In this document: piece after piece, positions 16,763 through 25,472 of the stretch | Position numbering within the stretch: the first letter of the stretch is position 1 | Layout: every line of letters begins with the position of its first letter | Assembly (NCBI RefSeq): GCF_014648995.1 | Contig: NZ_BMSE01000001.1 | Coordinates: 248,001 to 312,000, forward strand | Direction of reading: 5' to 3' | DNA from: Streptomyces massasporeus | GTDB lineage: Bacteria; Actinomycetota; Actinomycetes; Streptomycetales; Streptomycetaceae | DNA length: 64,000 bases | Made by a program: the position numbers and the translations under genes | Notes under the pieces: generated by a model | Seen by the model: the letters and a program-made list of their open reading frames with translations, nothing else | What the model was told of the DNA's origin: nothing | Databases searched by the model: none

Positions 16763-18091
16763 ATGGGGCCTATGAAAGAGCTGGCCGGGCGGCTGACCGC
16801 CCTCGACCCGGACGCCGGTGCCGCGGTCCGGGTCATCGCCTACTTCGACAGCCTGGCCGAGTCCCGGGCCGGGCTGGAGGCGCTCGTGCGCGGGGCAGCC
16901 GTCCTGGCCGGCTGCCCGGCCCGACTGGTGGATCCGGAGCGGCGCGTCCACGTCAGAGTGGAGACCGACGGCACCAGGCGCGACACCGGCACCCCGCCCG
17001 ACCCGGCCTGGCCCGCCGTCCGGCTGAGCCCTGACGGTACGGCGATGCTGTGGCTGGAGCGTGACGGGGACCGTGCGGGGACGGCCGGGGCCGTGTCCGG
17101 ACCGGCCTCGACCGCCCGAGGTGGCGGGGGCGACGCCGAGCCCGGCGGCCCGGCGGCGACGGTGCTCGATCCGCGGCCCGCCCAGACCGCCGCCCCGGGG
17201 CAGGTGCCGACGCCAAGCACCCTCAGCGTGGTCGACGCCGTGATCCTCGAACGGGCCGCCGGTGCCGTGCGGCTGGTCCTCGACCGCACCCGCGGCCGGG
17301 CCCCGGCCGACGACCCGGCGCTGGTCGAGACGCTCCTCGACGCCACAGCCCCCGAACCGGCCCGCCTGCACGCCGCCCGCCGTCTCGGACTGGACCCCAC
17401 GGCACCGGCCCGGGCCCTAGCCCCGCTGAACGGCCGGCCACGGGTGGTGCCCGCCGGCCCGGAGGCCGTTCCCCTAGGCGGGGGCCACGCCGCGGCGGAC
17501 GCCGCCGCCCGCCCTCGGGCCTCACAGATCCCGTCGCAGGGACAGCCCGCGGATGTCGCGACCGCGCAGGCCACCTCCCGCGCCCGCACCGGCCCCGCCT
17601 CCGCCCCGGCCCCTCCCGTCCCCGGCCGGCACACCGCTCCCCCGGAGTCCCGTCTCCCCGCCGGGCGTCTCGGCGTCGGGCCCGCCGTCCCCGTCCTCGA
17701 ACTGCCCCGGTCCTGGGCCGAGGCCCGTACCGCCCTGCGGTTCACCGCCGAGGGCACCCCGCAGGACCCCGGCCCCCGGGTCGTGCACGCCGAGGAACTG
17801 GGCGGTATCGCGCTCCTCGCCGGCATCGTCGAGCCGGGCACGGAACCGCCACCCGACGTCCGCGCCCTGGAGACCGCGGCGGCGATCACGCCCTGGCTGT
17901 CGGCCACGCTGCACGCGGTGGTGTCCACGGCGAGCCTGCGGGCGGCGTCCGCCGAGATCAACGTGCACCACTCCACGCTCCAGGACCGCCTGGCGCACGC
18001 CGAGCACCTCCTCGGCTGGCCGATCCGCACCCCACAGGGTCGGCTGCGGCTGCAACTGGCCCTCACGATGCGTCGACTGGGGAGAGGGTGA
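16763..18091 (+). CDS. PucR-type helix-turn-helix regulator
   Basis: About 442 residues (a start at 16772 would give 439). The C-terminal 60 residues carry the PucR helix-turn-helix: ASLRAASAEINVHHSTLQDR, then LAHAEHLLGWPIRTPQGRLR. The N-terminal half includes a small sensor-like region (residues about 15-120); the middle is proline/alanine-rich and of low complexity, unusual for the family, and may be a linker. It lies between the hydrolase and the CoA transferase genes on the same strand and could regulate either. Confidence 0.7.
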   Translation: MGPMKELAGRLTALDPDAGAAVRVIAYFDSLAESRAGLEALVRGAAVLAGCPARLVDPERRVHVRVETDGTRRDTGTPPDPAWPAVRLSPDGTAMLWLERDGDRAGTAGAVSGPASTARGGGGDAEPGGPAATVLDPRPAQTAAPGQVPTPSTLSVVDAVILERAAGAVRLVLDRTRGRAPADDPALVETLLDATAPEPARLHAARRLGLDPTAPARALAPLNGRPRVVPAGPEAVPLGGGHAAADAAARPRASQIPSQGQPADVATAQATSRARTGPASAPAPPVPGRHTAPPESRLPAGRLGVGPAVPVLELPRSWAEARTALRFTAEGTPQDPGPRVVHAEELGGIALLAGIVEPGTEPPPDVRALETAAAITPWLSATLHAVVSTASLRAASAEINVHHSTLQDRLAHAEHLLGWPIRTPQGRLRLQLALTMRRLGRG

Positions 18092-18290
18092 ACTTCGTGC
18101 GCCCGGCCGTGTCCCCCCGGCCCCGCCGGCCGTGACCCGCGCCCAGTCGGCGAAATCGCACCCCACCGGCCCCGCCGCCTGTGAAACCACCCGCCGGCGT
18201 GATCCGGATCGCGTCGGTGGCCCGCCCCCGCGCGCTCCCCCTGCGGCAGACTGTCCCAGCGCCCCCGTACACGATTCAGGAGCTTGAGGC

Positions 18291-19481
18291 ATGAGCGTGC
18301 AGCGGTATCCCCTGGCCGGGGTCACGGTGGTCAGTCTGGAGCAGGCCGTGGCCGCGCCCTACGCCACGCGGCAGCTCGCCGACCTCGGTGCCCGGGTGAT
18401 CAAGGTGGAGCGGCCGGGCGGCGGCGATTTCGCCCGCCGTTACGACACGACCGTGCACGGCCACTCCAGCTATTTCGTGTGGCTCAACCGCTCCAAGGAG
18501 TCCCTCACGCTCGACCTGAAGGACCCCCGCGGCCACGAGATCCTGCACGACCTCCTCGACGGCGCCGACGTGTTCGTGCAGAACCTCGCCCCGGGCGCCG
18601 CCGCCCGGCTCGGGCTGGACGCCGCCACCGTCACCGGCCGCCGCCCGAACCTGATCCCGTGCACGATCTCCGGCTACGGCACGACCGGCCCCTGGTCGGA
18701 CCGCAAGGCCTACGACCTGCTCGTGCAGTGCCAGACCGGGCTCGTGTCGCTGACCGGGACGCCCGAAGGGAACGCACGGACCGGGATCTCCGTCGCCGAC
18801 ATCGCCGCCGGGATGTACGCCTACAGCGGCGTCCTCACCGCGCTGTACACCCGTGCCACCACCGGCGAGGCACACCCCGTGGAGGTGTCCCTGTTCGAGG
18901 CGCTCGCGGAGTGGATGGGCCAGCCCGCCTACTACACCCGGTACGGCGGCGCCCAGCCCCCGCGTCTGGGCACGCAGCACGCCACCATCGCGCCGTACGG
19001 GACGTACCCCGCCGCCGACGGCAAGGAGGTGCTGTTCTCCATCCAGAACGAGCGGGAGTGGGTGGCGCTGTGCACCGAGTTCCTCGGCCGTCCGGAGCTG
19101 GTCGCCGATCCGCGTTTCGCCACCGGCTCCGACCGCGTCGCGCACCGCGAGGAACTCAACACCGTCGTCGCCGAGCGGTTCGCGCGCTCCGGCTCCGACG
19201 AGATCCTCAAGGACCTGGAGCGCATCGGCATCGCCTGCGCCGGGGTCAACGACGTCGCCGCGTTCCTGGACCACCCCGTGCTGGCCGCCCGTGGCCGCTG
19301 GAGCGAGGTCGAGGTGCCGGGCGCCACCGTGGAGGCGCTGCTCCCGCCCGCCGACCTCGCGGGTCTGCCCGCGCGCATGGACCCCGTGCCGGCCGTGGGC
19401 GAGCACACCGATGCCATCCTCACCGAGCTGGGCCGCACCGCCGAGGAGGTGGCGGCCCTCCGCGCGGACGGCGTCGTCTGA
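18291..19481 (+). CDS. CaiB/BaiF-family (class III) CoA transferase
   Basis: 396 residues, the typical length. The N-terminus LAGVTVVSLEQAVAAPYATR, the motif ADLGARVIKVERPGGGD and the segment containing the presumed catalytic Asp (SVADIAAGMYAYSGV) define the family, which moves CoA between carboxylic acids. An AGGAG site precedes the ATG. No partner dehydratase or dehydrogenase is adjacent, so the acid is not known. Confidence 0.9.
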   Translation: MSVQRYPLAGVTVVSLEQAVAAPYATRQLADLGARVIKVERPGGGDFARRYDTTVHGHSSYFVWLNRSKESLTLDLKDPRGHEILHDLLDGADVFVQNLAPGAAARLGLDAATVTGRRPNLIPCTISGYGTTGPWSDRKAYDLLVQCQTGLVSLTGTPEGNARTGISVADIAAGMYAYSGVLTALYTRATTGEAHPVEVSLFEALAEWMGQPAYYTRYGGAQPPRLGTQHATIAPYGTYPAADGKEVLFSIQNEREWVALCTEFLGRPELVADPRFATGSDRVAHREELNTVVAERFARSGSDEILKDLERIGIACAGVNDVAAFLDHPVLAARGRWSEVEVPGATVEALLPPADLAGLPARMDPVPAVGEHTDAILTELGRTAEEVAALRADGVV

Positions 19482-19515
19482 CGGCGTCGTCCGACGGCGG
19501 GCCACTCCCGGAGGT

Positions 19516-20499
19516 CTAGCTGGACTCAGCGGACGGCTGCGCCGCCTCCGCCTCGGCCTCCTGCTTCTTCGACGCGCGCAGGCTCGTGACCGTCGTGACC
19601 GCCAGGACCAGCACGATGAAGCCCAGCGAGAACGGGATGCCGATCTCGGGGACGTGGACGCCCGACTCGTGCAGGGCGTGCAGCACCAGCTTCACGCCGA
19701 TGAAGCCCAGGATGATCGACAGGCCGTAGGAGAGGTGGACCAGCTTCTTCAGCAGGCCGCCGATGAGGAAGTACAGCTGGCGCAGGCCCATCAGGGCGAA
19801 GGCGTTCGCGGTGAAGACGATGTACGGGTCCTGGGTGAGGCCGTAGATGGCCGGGATGGAGTCGAGGGCGAACAGCACGTCGGTGGAGCCGATCGCGAGC
19901 ATCACGACCAGCATCGGGGTCATGATCCGCTTGCCGTTCTCGGTGATGAACAGCTTCGTGCCGTGATAGCGGTCGGCCACGCCGAAGCGCTGTTCCGCCA
20001 TCTTCAGCAGCTTGTTCTCCTGGTACTCCTCCTCGTGGTCCTGCGTACGGGCGTCCTGGACCAGCTTCCAGGCGGTCCAGATCAGGAACGCGCCGAAGAG
20101 GTAGAACACCCAGGAGAAGGTGGAGATGATCGCCGCGCCGGCCGCGATGAACACGGCCCGCAGCACCAGGGCCATCAGGACGCCGATCATCAGCACCCGC
20201 TGCTGGTACTGCGAGGGCACCGCGAACTTGCCCATGATCAGGACGAAGACGAAGAGGTTGTCGACGCTGAGCGACTTCTCGGTGATGTACCCGGCGAAGA
20301 ACTCGCCCGTGGGCCCGCTCCCACCGAAGTACCAGAGCCCCACGCCGAACAGGACCGCCAGGACGACCCACACCACCGTCCACGTCCCGGCTTCCTTGAT
20401 GGACACGTCGTGCGGCTTGCGGCCCACGAAGAAGTCGACGGCGACCAGCACGCACAGGGCGGCCACGGTCAGCAGCCACACGGACAGCGAGACGTTCAC
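19516..20499 (-). CDS. TerC/Alx-family integral membrane protein
   Basis: 327 residues with about nine hydrophobic helices. The signature SVDNLFVFVLIMGKF and the second acidic membrane motif GSTDVLFALDSIPAIYG match TerC/Alx proteins, now linked to manganese export and to metal loading of secreted proteins. A cytoplasmic loop (about residues 150-190) is charged. The C-terminus is a Glu/Ala-rich tail. It runs toward the CoA transferase gene, separated by 34 bases. Confidence 0.92.
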   Translation of the reverse strand: MNVSLSVWLLTVAALCVLVAVDFFVGRKPHDVSIKEAGTWTVVWVVLAVLFGVGLWYFGGSGPTGEFFAGYITEKSLSVDNLFVFVLIMGKFAVPSQYQQRVLMIGVLMALVLRAVFIAAGAAIISTFSWVFYLFGAFLIWTAWKLVQDARTQDHEEEYQENKLLKMAEQRFGVADRYHGTKLFITENGKRIMTPMLVVMLAIGSTDVLFALDSIPAIYGLTQDPYIVFTANAFALMGLRQLYFLIGGLLKKLVHLSYGLSIILGFIGVKLVLHALHESGVHVPEIGIPFSLGFIVLVLAVTTVTSLRASKKQEAEAEAAQPSAESS

Positions 20500-20584
20500 T
20501 TGTTGCTCCTGATGCAGGTGTGGGGAAGGGACATCGTGATCGGCCGCGGCCGGTTTCCGCCACTCCTGTCAGGTGAACATTGCG

Positions 20585-21229
20585 TCAAAGCTGCACGTGC
20601 AGCGCCTCCAGGACGTCCTGGTCCGTCAGCTGGTCGAAGTTCTCGTACCAGAGACCCACCGCCATGAACGCGGCCGGCCGGTGCAGGCAGACGACCTCGT
20701 CGGCCTCGGCGCGCATCAGATCGGCGCCCTCGGGGGAGCACACGGGGGCGGCCAGCAGCACCTTCCCGGGCACCTGACGGCGTACGAAGCGCAACGCGGC
20801 GCGGGCCGTGGAGCCGGTCGCCAGGCCGTCGTCGACGACGATCACGGTCCGTCCGCGCAGGTCCGGGGCGGGTCGGCCCTGCCGGTACAGCCGCTCACGG
20901 CGCCGCAGTTCGGCGCGCTCCCGCTCGATGACGGGGGCGAGCGCGGCCTCGCCGATGCCGAGGTGGCGCAGGGCGTCCTCGTCGAGGAGCGGCACCTCGT
21001 CCCCGGCCATCGCGCCGACGCCGAGCTCCTCCTGGTGGGGCGCCCCGATCTTCCGTACGACGAGCACGTCGAGCGGGGCGTCCAGCGCGGCGGCGACCTC
21101 GCGGGCCACGGCGACTCCGCCGCGGGGCAGGGCGAGGACGAGGGGATCGGGCAGGTGCCCCTCGCGCTGCCGGGTGCGCAGTGTTTCGGCCAGTTCCTCG
21201 CCGGCCTGCCGGCGATCACGGAACCGCAT
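20585..21229 (-). CDS. Phosphoribosyltransferase-domain protein
   Basis: 214 residues. The PRPP-binding loop is VIVVDDGLATGSTARAAL, and the N-terminal part LVLALPRGGVAVAREVAAAL is typical of the stand-alone Rv0571c-like group. It probably acts on a nucleobase, but members of this group have no settled substrate. The ATG at 21229 was chosen because the longer frame runs into arginine-rich intergenic sequence. It is followed on the same strand by terC and preceded by a hydrolase gene of the kind often found beside it. Confidence 0.82.
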   Translation of the reverse strand: MRFRDRRQAGEELAETLRTRQREGHLPDPLVLALPRGGVAVAREVAAALDAPLDVLVVRKIGAPHQEELGVGAMAGDEVPLLDEDALRHLGIGEAALAPVIERERAELRRRERLYRQGRPAPDLRGRTVIVVDDGLATGSTARAALRFVRRQVPGKVLLAAPVCSPEGADLMRAEADEVVCLHRPAAFMAVGLWYENFDQLTDQDVLEALHVQL

Positions 21230-21351
21230 GACGGTCACCTCCGCTTCCCGCACGAAAGGGCCCCGGGCGGTCCGGCTCCCCGCGCACCCCCGCCCCGGCC
21301 GGTCCGGCTCCCGCGTACCCCCCGGCCCACCGGACGAAGCACGCCGACCGG

Positions 21352-22011
21352 TCACCGGCCTGTGGCGGCCCGTATCCGCTCGTCGCACCACTGCCGGGCC
21401 GCCTCGGTGACCTGGTCGAGCGCGCCCGGTTCCTCGAACAGGTGGGTGGCGCCGGGCACCACGTGAAGGGTGTGCGGGCCGGGCAGTCGCCGGGCCGCCT
21501 CCTCGTTGAGCCGCAGCACGTGCGTGTCCCGGCCGCCCACGATCAGCAGCACCGGGGCCCGTACGGCGTCCAGGGCGTCACCGGCCAGGTCGGGCCGCCC
21601 ACCGCGCGAGACGACCGCCCGTACCCGGTCGGGGCGTTGCGCGGCGGCGACCAGGGCCGCGCCCGCGCCGGTGCTGGCGCCGAACAGGACGACGGGCAGG
21701 TCCGAGGTGCCGGGCTCCTGCGCCAGCCAGTCGAGGGCGGCGACCAGTCGGCGACCCAGCAGGGGGATGTCGAAGCGGAGTTCGGCGGTGACGGCGTCCT
21801 GGTGTTCCTCCTCCTGGGTGAGCAGGTCGATCAGCAGGGTGCCGAACCCCGCGGCGCGCAGACCGGCGGCGACCTCGCGGTTGCGGGGGCTGTGCCGGGA
21901 GCTGCCGCTGCCGTGCGCGAACAGCACGACCGCGCGGGCATCCGGGGGCACGGCCAGGTCGCCGGTGAGGTCCGCGCCGCCGGCGGGCAGGGTGACCGTC
22001 CGGGAGTTCAT
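21352..22011 (-). CDS. Dienelactone hydrolase-like alpha/beta hydrolase
   Basis: 219 residues. FAHGSGSSRHSPRN forms the oxyanion loop, the nucleophile Ser is in LFGASTGAGAA (GxSxG), the acid is in LIVGGRDTHV, and the His is in VPGATHLFEEPG. In actinobacteria this hydrolase is often fused to or next to the phosphoribosyltransferase seen just downstream, so the two probably act together in an uncharacterised stress function. The ATG at 22011 was selected over an upstream frame that overlaps the divergent regulator. Confidence 0.85.
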   Translation of the reverse strand: MNSRTVTLPAGGADLTGDLAVPPDARAVVLFAHGSGSSRHSPRNREVAAGLRAAGFGTLLIDLLTQEEEHQDAVTAELRFDIPLLGRRLVAALDWLAQEPGTSDLPVVLFGASTGAGAALVAAAQRPDRVRAVVSRGGRPDLAGDALDAVRAPVLLIVGGRDTHVLRLNEEAARRLPGPHTLHVVPGATHLFEEPGALDQVTEAARQWCDERIRAATGR

Positions 22012-22120
22012 CGTCAGCCTCCTCTCCCCCGGTCCCCGTGGTACCCACACCGCGACGGACGTCCCATGGCGCGATCTGTGGGGTGCGTGTCGTTGACGCC
22101 GTACCGCGCGCCGGTGGAGC

Positions 22121-23128
22121 GTGAGGGGCGTGACCGATCGCCGTGTCGTCTTCGTCGTCTTCGACGGCTTCCAGCCGCTCGACCTCACCGGACCGCACGA
22201 GGTGTTCCACAGCGCGGGCGGGTACGCCTGCGAGGTCGTGGCGACCCGGGCGGGGCCGGTCCGGTCGGTGAGCGGGCTGGTCATGCACGCCGCCCACGGC
22301 GTGACGGACCTCGACCCGGCCGGGACGGACACCGTCGTGGTGGTCGGCGGCCGGGGCGTCGACCGGGCCCGGGAGGACGAGGCCCTCGTCGCCTGGGTCG
22401 CCGCCGCGGCGGCGGGCGCCCGGCGGGTGGCCTCGGTGTGCAGCGGGGTGTTCCTGCTGGCGGCCGCCGGCCTGCTGGACGGACGGCGGGTCACCACGCA
22501 CTGGGCGCGTGGGGAGCAGCTGGCCCGGGAGCATCCCGAGGTGCGCGTGGACTGCGACCCGATCTTCGTCCGGGACGGGCGGGTGTGGACGTCGGCCGGG
22601 GTGACCGCCGGGATGGATCTGGCGCTCGCCCTCGTGGAGGACGACCTCGGCCGGGACGTCGCGCACGAGGTGGCCCGCCGGCTGGTGCTGTTCCTGCGCC
22701 GCCCGGGAGGGCAGTCGCAGTTCAGCGTGGCGCTGTGGTCGCGGCAGCCGGCGACGGACCCGGTGCGGGCCGCCGTCGGCGCGATCCACGCCGATCCCGG
22801 TGCCCGGCACGACATCGCGGGTCTCGCCGCACACGCCGGGCTGAGCCCGCGTCATCTTCAGCGGCGCTTCACCGCCGAACTCGGCGTGCCGCCGGCGGCG
22901 TACGTCGAGCGGGTGCGTGTCGAGGCGGCCCGGCGGGCGCTGACGGACGGGGACGAACCGGTCGAGGCCATCGCCCGGCGCTGCGGCTTCGTCACCGCCG
23001 AGACCCTGCGCCGCACGTTCCACCGCCGGCTCGGTGTCGCGCCGTCGGACTACCGCGCCAGGTTCCGCTCCACCAGCGCAGCTGATGCCGCTCTCGCAGA
23101 TCTCTCAGAGGAAGGAACAAGCGCATGA
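22121..23128 (+). CDS. GlxA-type regulator (DJ-1/PfpI sensor plus AraC DNA-binding domain)
   Basis: 335 residues from a GTG (another GTG lies at 22130). Residues about 8-190 form a DJ-1/PfpI domain with the nucleophile-elbow Cys in VASVCSGVFLLAAAG. Residues about 225-320 form a double AraC helix-turn-helix (DIAGLAAHAGLSPRHLQRRF, AIARRCGFVTAETLRRTFHR). The next gene, another DJ-1 protein, overlaps it by ATGA, so regulator and target are co-transcribed. Confidence 0.9.
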   Translation: MRGVTDRRVVFVVFDGFQPLDLTGPHEVFHSAGGYACEVVATRAGPVRSVSGLVMHAAHGVTDLDPAGTDTVVVVGGRGVDRAREDEALVAWVAAAAAGARRVASVCSGVFLLAAAGLLDGRRVTTHWARGEQLAREHPEVRVDCDPIFVRDGRVWTSAGVTAGMDLALALVEDDLGRDVAHEVARRLVLFLRRPGGQSQFSVALWSRQPATDPVRAAVGAIHADPGARHDIAGLAAHAGLSPRHLQRRFTAELGVPPAAYVERVRVEAARRALTDGDEPVEAIARRCGFVTAETLRRTFHRRLGVAPSDYRARFRSTSAADAALADLSEEGTSA

Positions 23129-23727
23129 CGACCTACGGCCTGCTGGTCTTCGAGGATGCCGAGGAGCTGGACTTCGTGGGGCCGTGGGAGGTCTTCACCG
23201 TCTCCGCGCGGCTGCGGGACAGCGGCGACACGGCCGTGCTCGTCTCCGAGCACCCGGGCCCCGTGCGCTGCAACAAGGGCCTGCGCGTGCTGCCCGACCA
23301 CACCTTCGACGACCATCCGCCGCTGGACGTGCTGCACGTGCCGGGCGGGCTGGGCGCGCGTGAGACCCAGCTGCACAACCCGGCGGTCACCGGCTGGATC
23401 GCCAAGACGGCGGAGCGGGCCGCCTGGGTGCACGGCGTGTGCACCGGCACGTTCCTGCTGCATGCCGCCGGGCCCGCCCGGGGGCGCCGGGTGGCCACGC
23501 ACTGGAGCCAGGAGGACACCCTGGAGGCGCGCGGGGACGTGACGGTGGTCCGGGACGCCCGCTACGTGGTCGACGGCGGCCTGGTCACCAGCCAGGGCGT
23601 CTCGGCCGGGATCGACAGCGCGTTGTGGCTGGTCGGGAGGCTGCACGGCCGGGATCACGCGCGGGCCGTGCGGCGCTACATCCAGTACGACCCGGCGCCG
23701 CCGTACCTGGCGGAGGAGCCCGTCTGA
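23125..23727 (+). CDS. DJ-1/PfpI-family protein (isonitrile hydratase-like)
   Basis: 200 residues. The conserved Cys is in VHGVCTGTFLLHAAG and the acidic partner near EDAEELDFVGPWEVF, as in isonitrile hydratases (InhA), which turn isonitriles into N-formamides; other family members are glyoxalases or chaperones. The elbow region is strikingly similar to the sensor domain of the upstream regulator, so one may derive from the other. It is translationally coupled to that regulator. Confidence 0.85.
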   Translation: MTTYGLLVFEDAEELDFVGPWEVFTVSARLRDSGDTAVLVSEHPGPVRCNKGLRVLPDHTFDDHPPLDVLHVPGGLGARETQLHNPAVTGWIAKTAERAAWVHGVCTGTFLLHAAGPARGRRVATHWSQEDTLEARGDVTVVRDARYVVDGGLVTSQGVSAGIDSALWLVGRLHGRDHARAVRRYIQYDPAPPYLAEEPV

Positions 23728-23784
23728 TTCACCCGTCCGGTGCCTTGGCCGCATGGGTGGGCGAGCCTCGGGCAGGCGATGTTC

Positions 23785-24240
23785 ATGGGCGGTGACACGA
23801 GCGACGGCGGGCAAGGGCGGCAGCCGGGCGAGTGCGGGCACCGGGCGGTGCCGCATCCCGGGGACATCCGGATCGAGGCGTGGGCGGCATGCAGAGAGCA
23901 CTGCCTGGCGGAGGCCGTCCTGGCGATGGTCGAGTGTTTCGCGGACGTCTCCGGGGTGCGGCCCACCGCCGTGGACCGGGTGCGGCTGCCCGAGGCGAGC
24001 AGCGACGACCTGCTCGCCTCGCTGCTGGACGAGATCATCTTCCGGCTGGAGGCGTACGGGCAGGTGCCCGTGGACGTGGAGGCGGACGAGGCCGACGGCG
24101 GCCTGGACGTACGGCTGGCCGTCACCGGCATCACCGACGTGGAGATCACGGGGGCGGTGCCGACGGCGGTGGCGTGGGACGAGCTGCGGATCGGGCCGGA
24201 TCCGTACGGGTGGTCGTGTGCGGTGACGGTCGACGCCTGA
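23785..24240 (+). CDS. Archease-family protein
   Basis: About 151 residues from the ATG at 23785 (an ATG at 23779 is also possible; no clear ribosome site). The N-terminal HPGDIRIEAWAA resembles the archease HTADI motif, followed by a helix AEAVLAMVECFADVSG; the end SCAVTVDA matches the archease terminal strand. Archease is the cofactor that speeds guanylylation of the RNA ligase RtcB. No rtcB gene lies in this window. The 3' end takes part in a 44-base tandem duplication. Confidence 0.75.
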   Translation: MGGDTSDGGQGRQPGECGHRAVPHPGDIRIEAWAACREHCLAEAVLAMVECFADVSGVRPTAVDRVRLPEASSDDLLASLLDEIIFRLEAYGQVPVDVEADEADGGLDVRLAVTGITDVEITGAVPTAVAWDELRIGPDPYGWSCAVTVDA

Positions 24241-24299
24241 CCCCGGCGGCCCGGGCAGGTCTAGCGGTGACGGTCGACGCCCGCCACCGGCGGCCCGGG
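24220..24299. repeat. 44-base tandem duplication of the archease 3' end
   Basis: A 36-base segment starting GCGGTGACGGTCGACGCC at 24220 recurs at 24264. The first 18 bases are identical, and only three mismatches occur over the 36. The second copy is non-coding and lies just before the promoter of the CapA-like gene. Confidence 0.75.
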
Positions 24300-24305
24300 T
24301 GCGCC

Positions 24306-24311
24306 TACCGT
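24306..24311 (+). promoter_or_regulatory. TACCGT -10 box of a leaderless gene
   Basis: TACCGT (TANNNT) ends six bases before the GTG at 24318, so transcription should begin at or next to the start codon. Confidence 0.45.
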
Positions 24312-24317
24312 GGAGGG

Positions 24318-25424
24318 GTGGGCGGCGGCGTCGTGACGCTGTTCCTGTGCGGTGACGTGATGCTCGGGCGCGGCGTCGACCAGATCCTCGCGCACCCCGG
24401 TGACCCGGCACTGCGGGAGGCGTACGTCGCGGACGCACGGTCCTACGTCCGGCTGGCGGAGTCGGCGCACGGGCCGGTGCCCGCGCCCGTGGACCCGTCG
24501 TGGCCGTGGGGTGAGGCGCTACGGGTGCTGGACGAGGCGGCCCCGGACGCCCGGATCGTGAATCTGGAGACCTCCGTGACGGGCGGCGGCACGTTCGCAC
24601 CGGGCAAGGAGATCCACTACCGGATGCACCCCGCGAACCTGCCCGCGCTGGCCGTGGCCCGGCCCGACGTGACCGTCCTCGCCAACAACCACGTCATGGA
24701 CTTCGGCAGGCCGGGCCTGCTGGACACCTTGGACGCGCTGGCCCGGGCGGGCCTGCGGACGGCGGGCGCGGGACACGACACCGACGAGGCCTGCGCGCCC
24801 GCGGTGATCTCGCTCCCCGGCGGCCGCCGGCTGCGGGTGTCCGCCCTCGGGGCGGGCTCCAGCGGCATCCCGGCCGACTGGGCGGCCACGGCGGACCGGC
24901 CGGGTGTGGCGTATCTTCCCCGCCTCTCGTCCGGTGCGGCCGGCACCGTGCTGCGGCGGCTGGGGCGGGCCGGTGGGGACATCAGCGTGGTGTCGGTGCA
25001 CTGGGGCTCGAACTGGGGGTATCGCGTTCCCCGGGAGCAGGTCCGCTTCGCGCACGCGCTGATCGACGGCGGTGTCGACGTCGTCCACGGGCACTCCTCG
25101 CACCATCCCCGCCCGCTGGAGGTGTACCGGGACCGGCTGATCCTCTACGGCTGCGGCGACTTCGTCGACGACTACGAGGGCATCTCCGGTTACGAGGAGT
25201 ACCGCGACGACCTGCGGCTCGCGTTCCTGGTGTCGGTCGAGGCGGACAGCGGACGGCTGGCCGGGATGCGCATGGTGCCGTTCCGGGTGCGGCGGATGCG
25301 TCTCGAGCCCGCGTCCCGGGAGGACGGTGCCTGGCTGCGTGCCACGCTGGACCAGGTCAGCGGTGGGGTAGGGGTGCGGCAGGAGGCCGACGGGTCGCTG
25401 GTCGTTCCCGCGCCGGCCGCGTGA
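24318..25424 (+). CDS. CapA-family (PgsA-like) metallophosphatase-fold protein
   Basis: About 368 residues from the GTG at 24318 (an internal GTG at 24333 is also possible). LFLCGDVMLGRG, IVNLETSVTG, VTVLANNHVMDFG and VSVHWGSNWGYRVP with VVHGHSSHHP are the metal-binding motifs of the calcineurin-like CapA domain, associated with poly-gamma-glutamate or capsule synthesis. No PgsB/C partners are present and no signal peptide is seen, so a cytoplasmic role different from polyglutamate synthesis is likely. It converges with the sigma factor gene. Confidence 0.85.
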   Translation: MGGGVVTLFLCGDVMLGRGVDQILAHPGDPALREAYVADARSYVRLAESAHGPVPAPVDPSWPWGEALRVLDEAAPDARIVNLETSVTGGGTFAPGKEIHYRMHPANLPALAVARPDVTVLANNHVMDFGRPGLLDTLDALARAGLRTAGAGHDTDEACAPAVISLPGGRRLRVSALGAGSSGIPADWAATADRPGVAYLPRLSSGAAGTVLRRLGRAGGDISVVSVHWGSNWGYRVPREQVRFAHALIDGGVDVVHGHSSHHPRPLEVYRDRLILYGCGDFVDDYEGISGYEEYRDDLRLAFLVSVEADSGRLAGMRMVPFRVRRMRLEPASREDGAWLRATLDQVSGGVGVRQEADGSLVVPAPAA

Positions 25425-25472
25425 TGGGGGGCCGCCAGCAGAGCGGGCCTGCCCGGGCTGGTCGCAGGGAGT

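Noticed and set aside
24318..25424. Poly-gamma-glutamate synthesis operon
   Set aside because: Only a CapA-like gene is present, without pgsB/pgsC and without an export signal.
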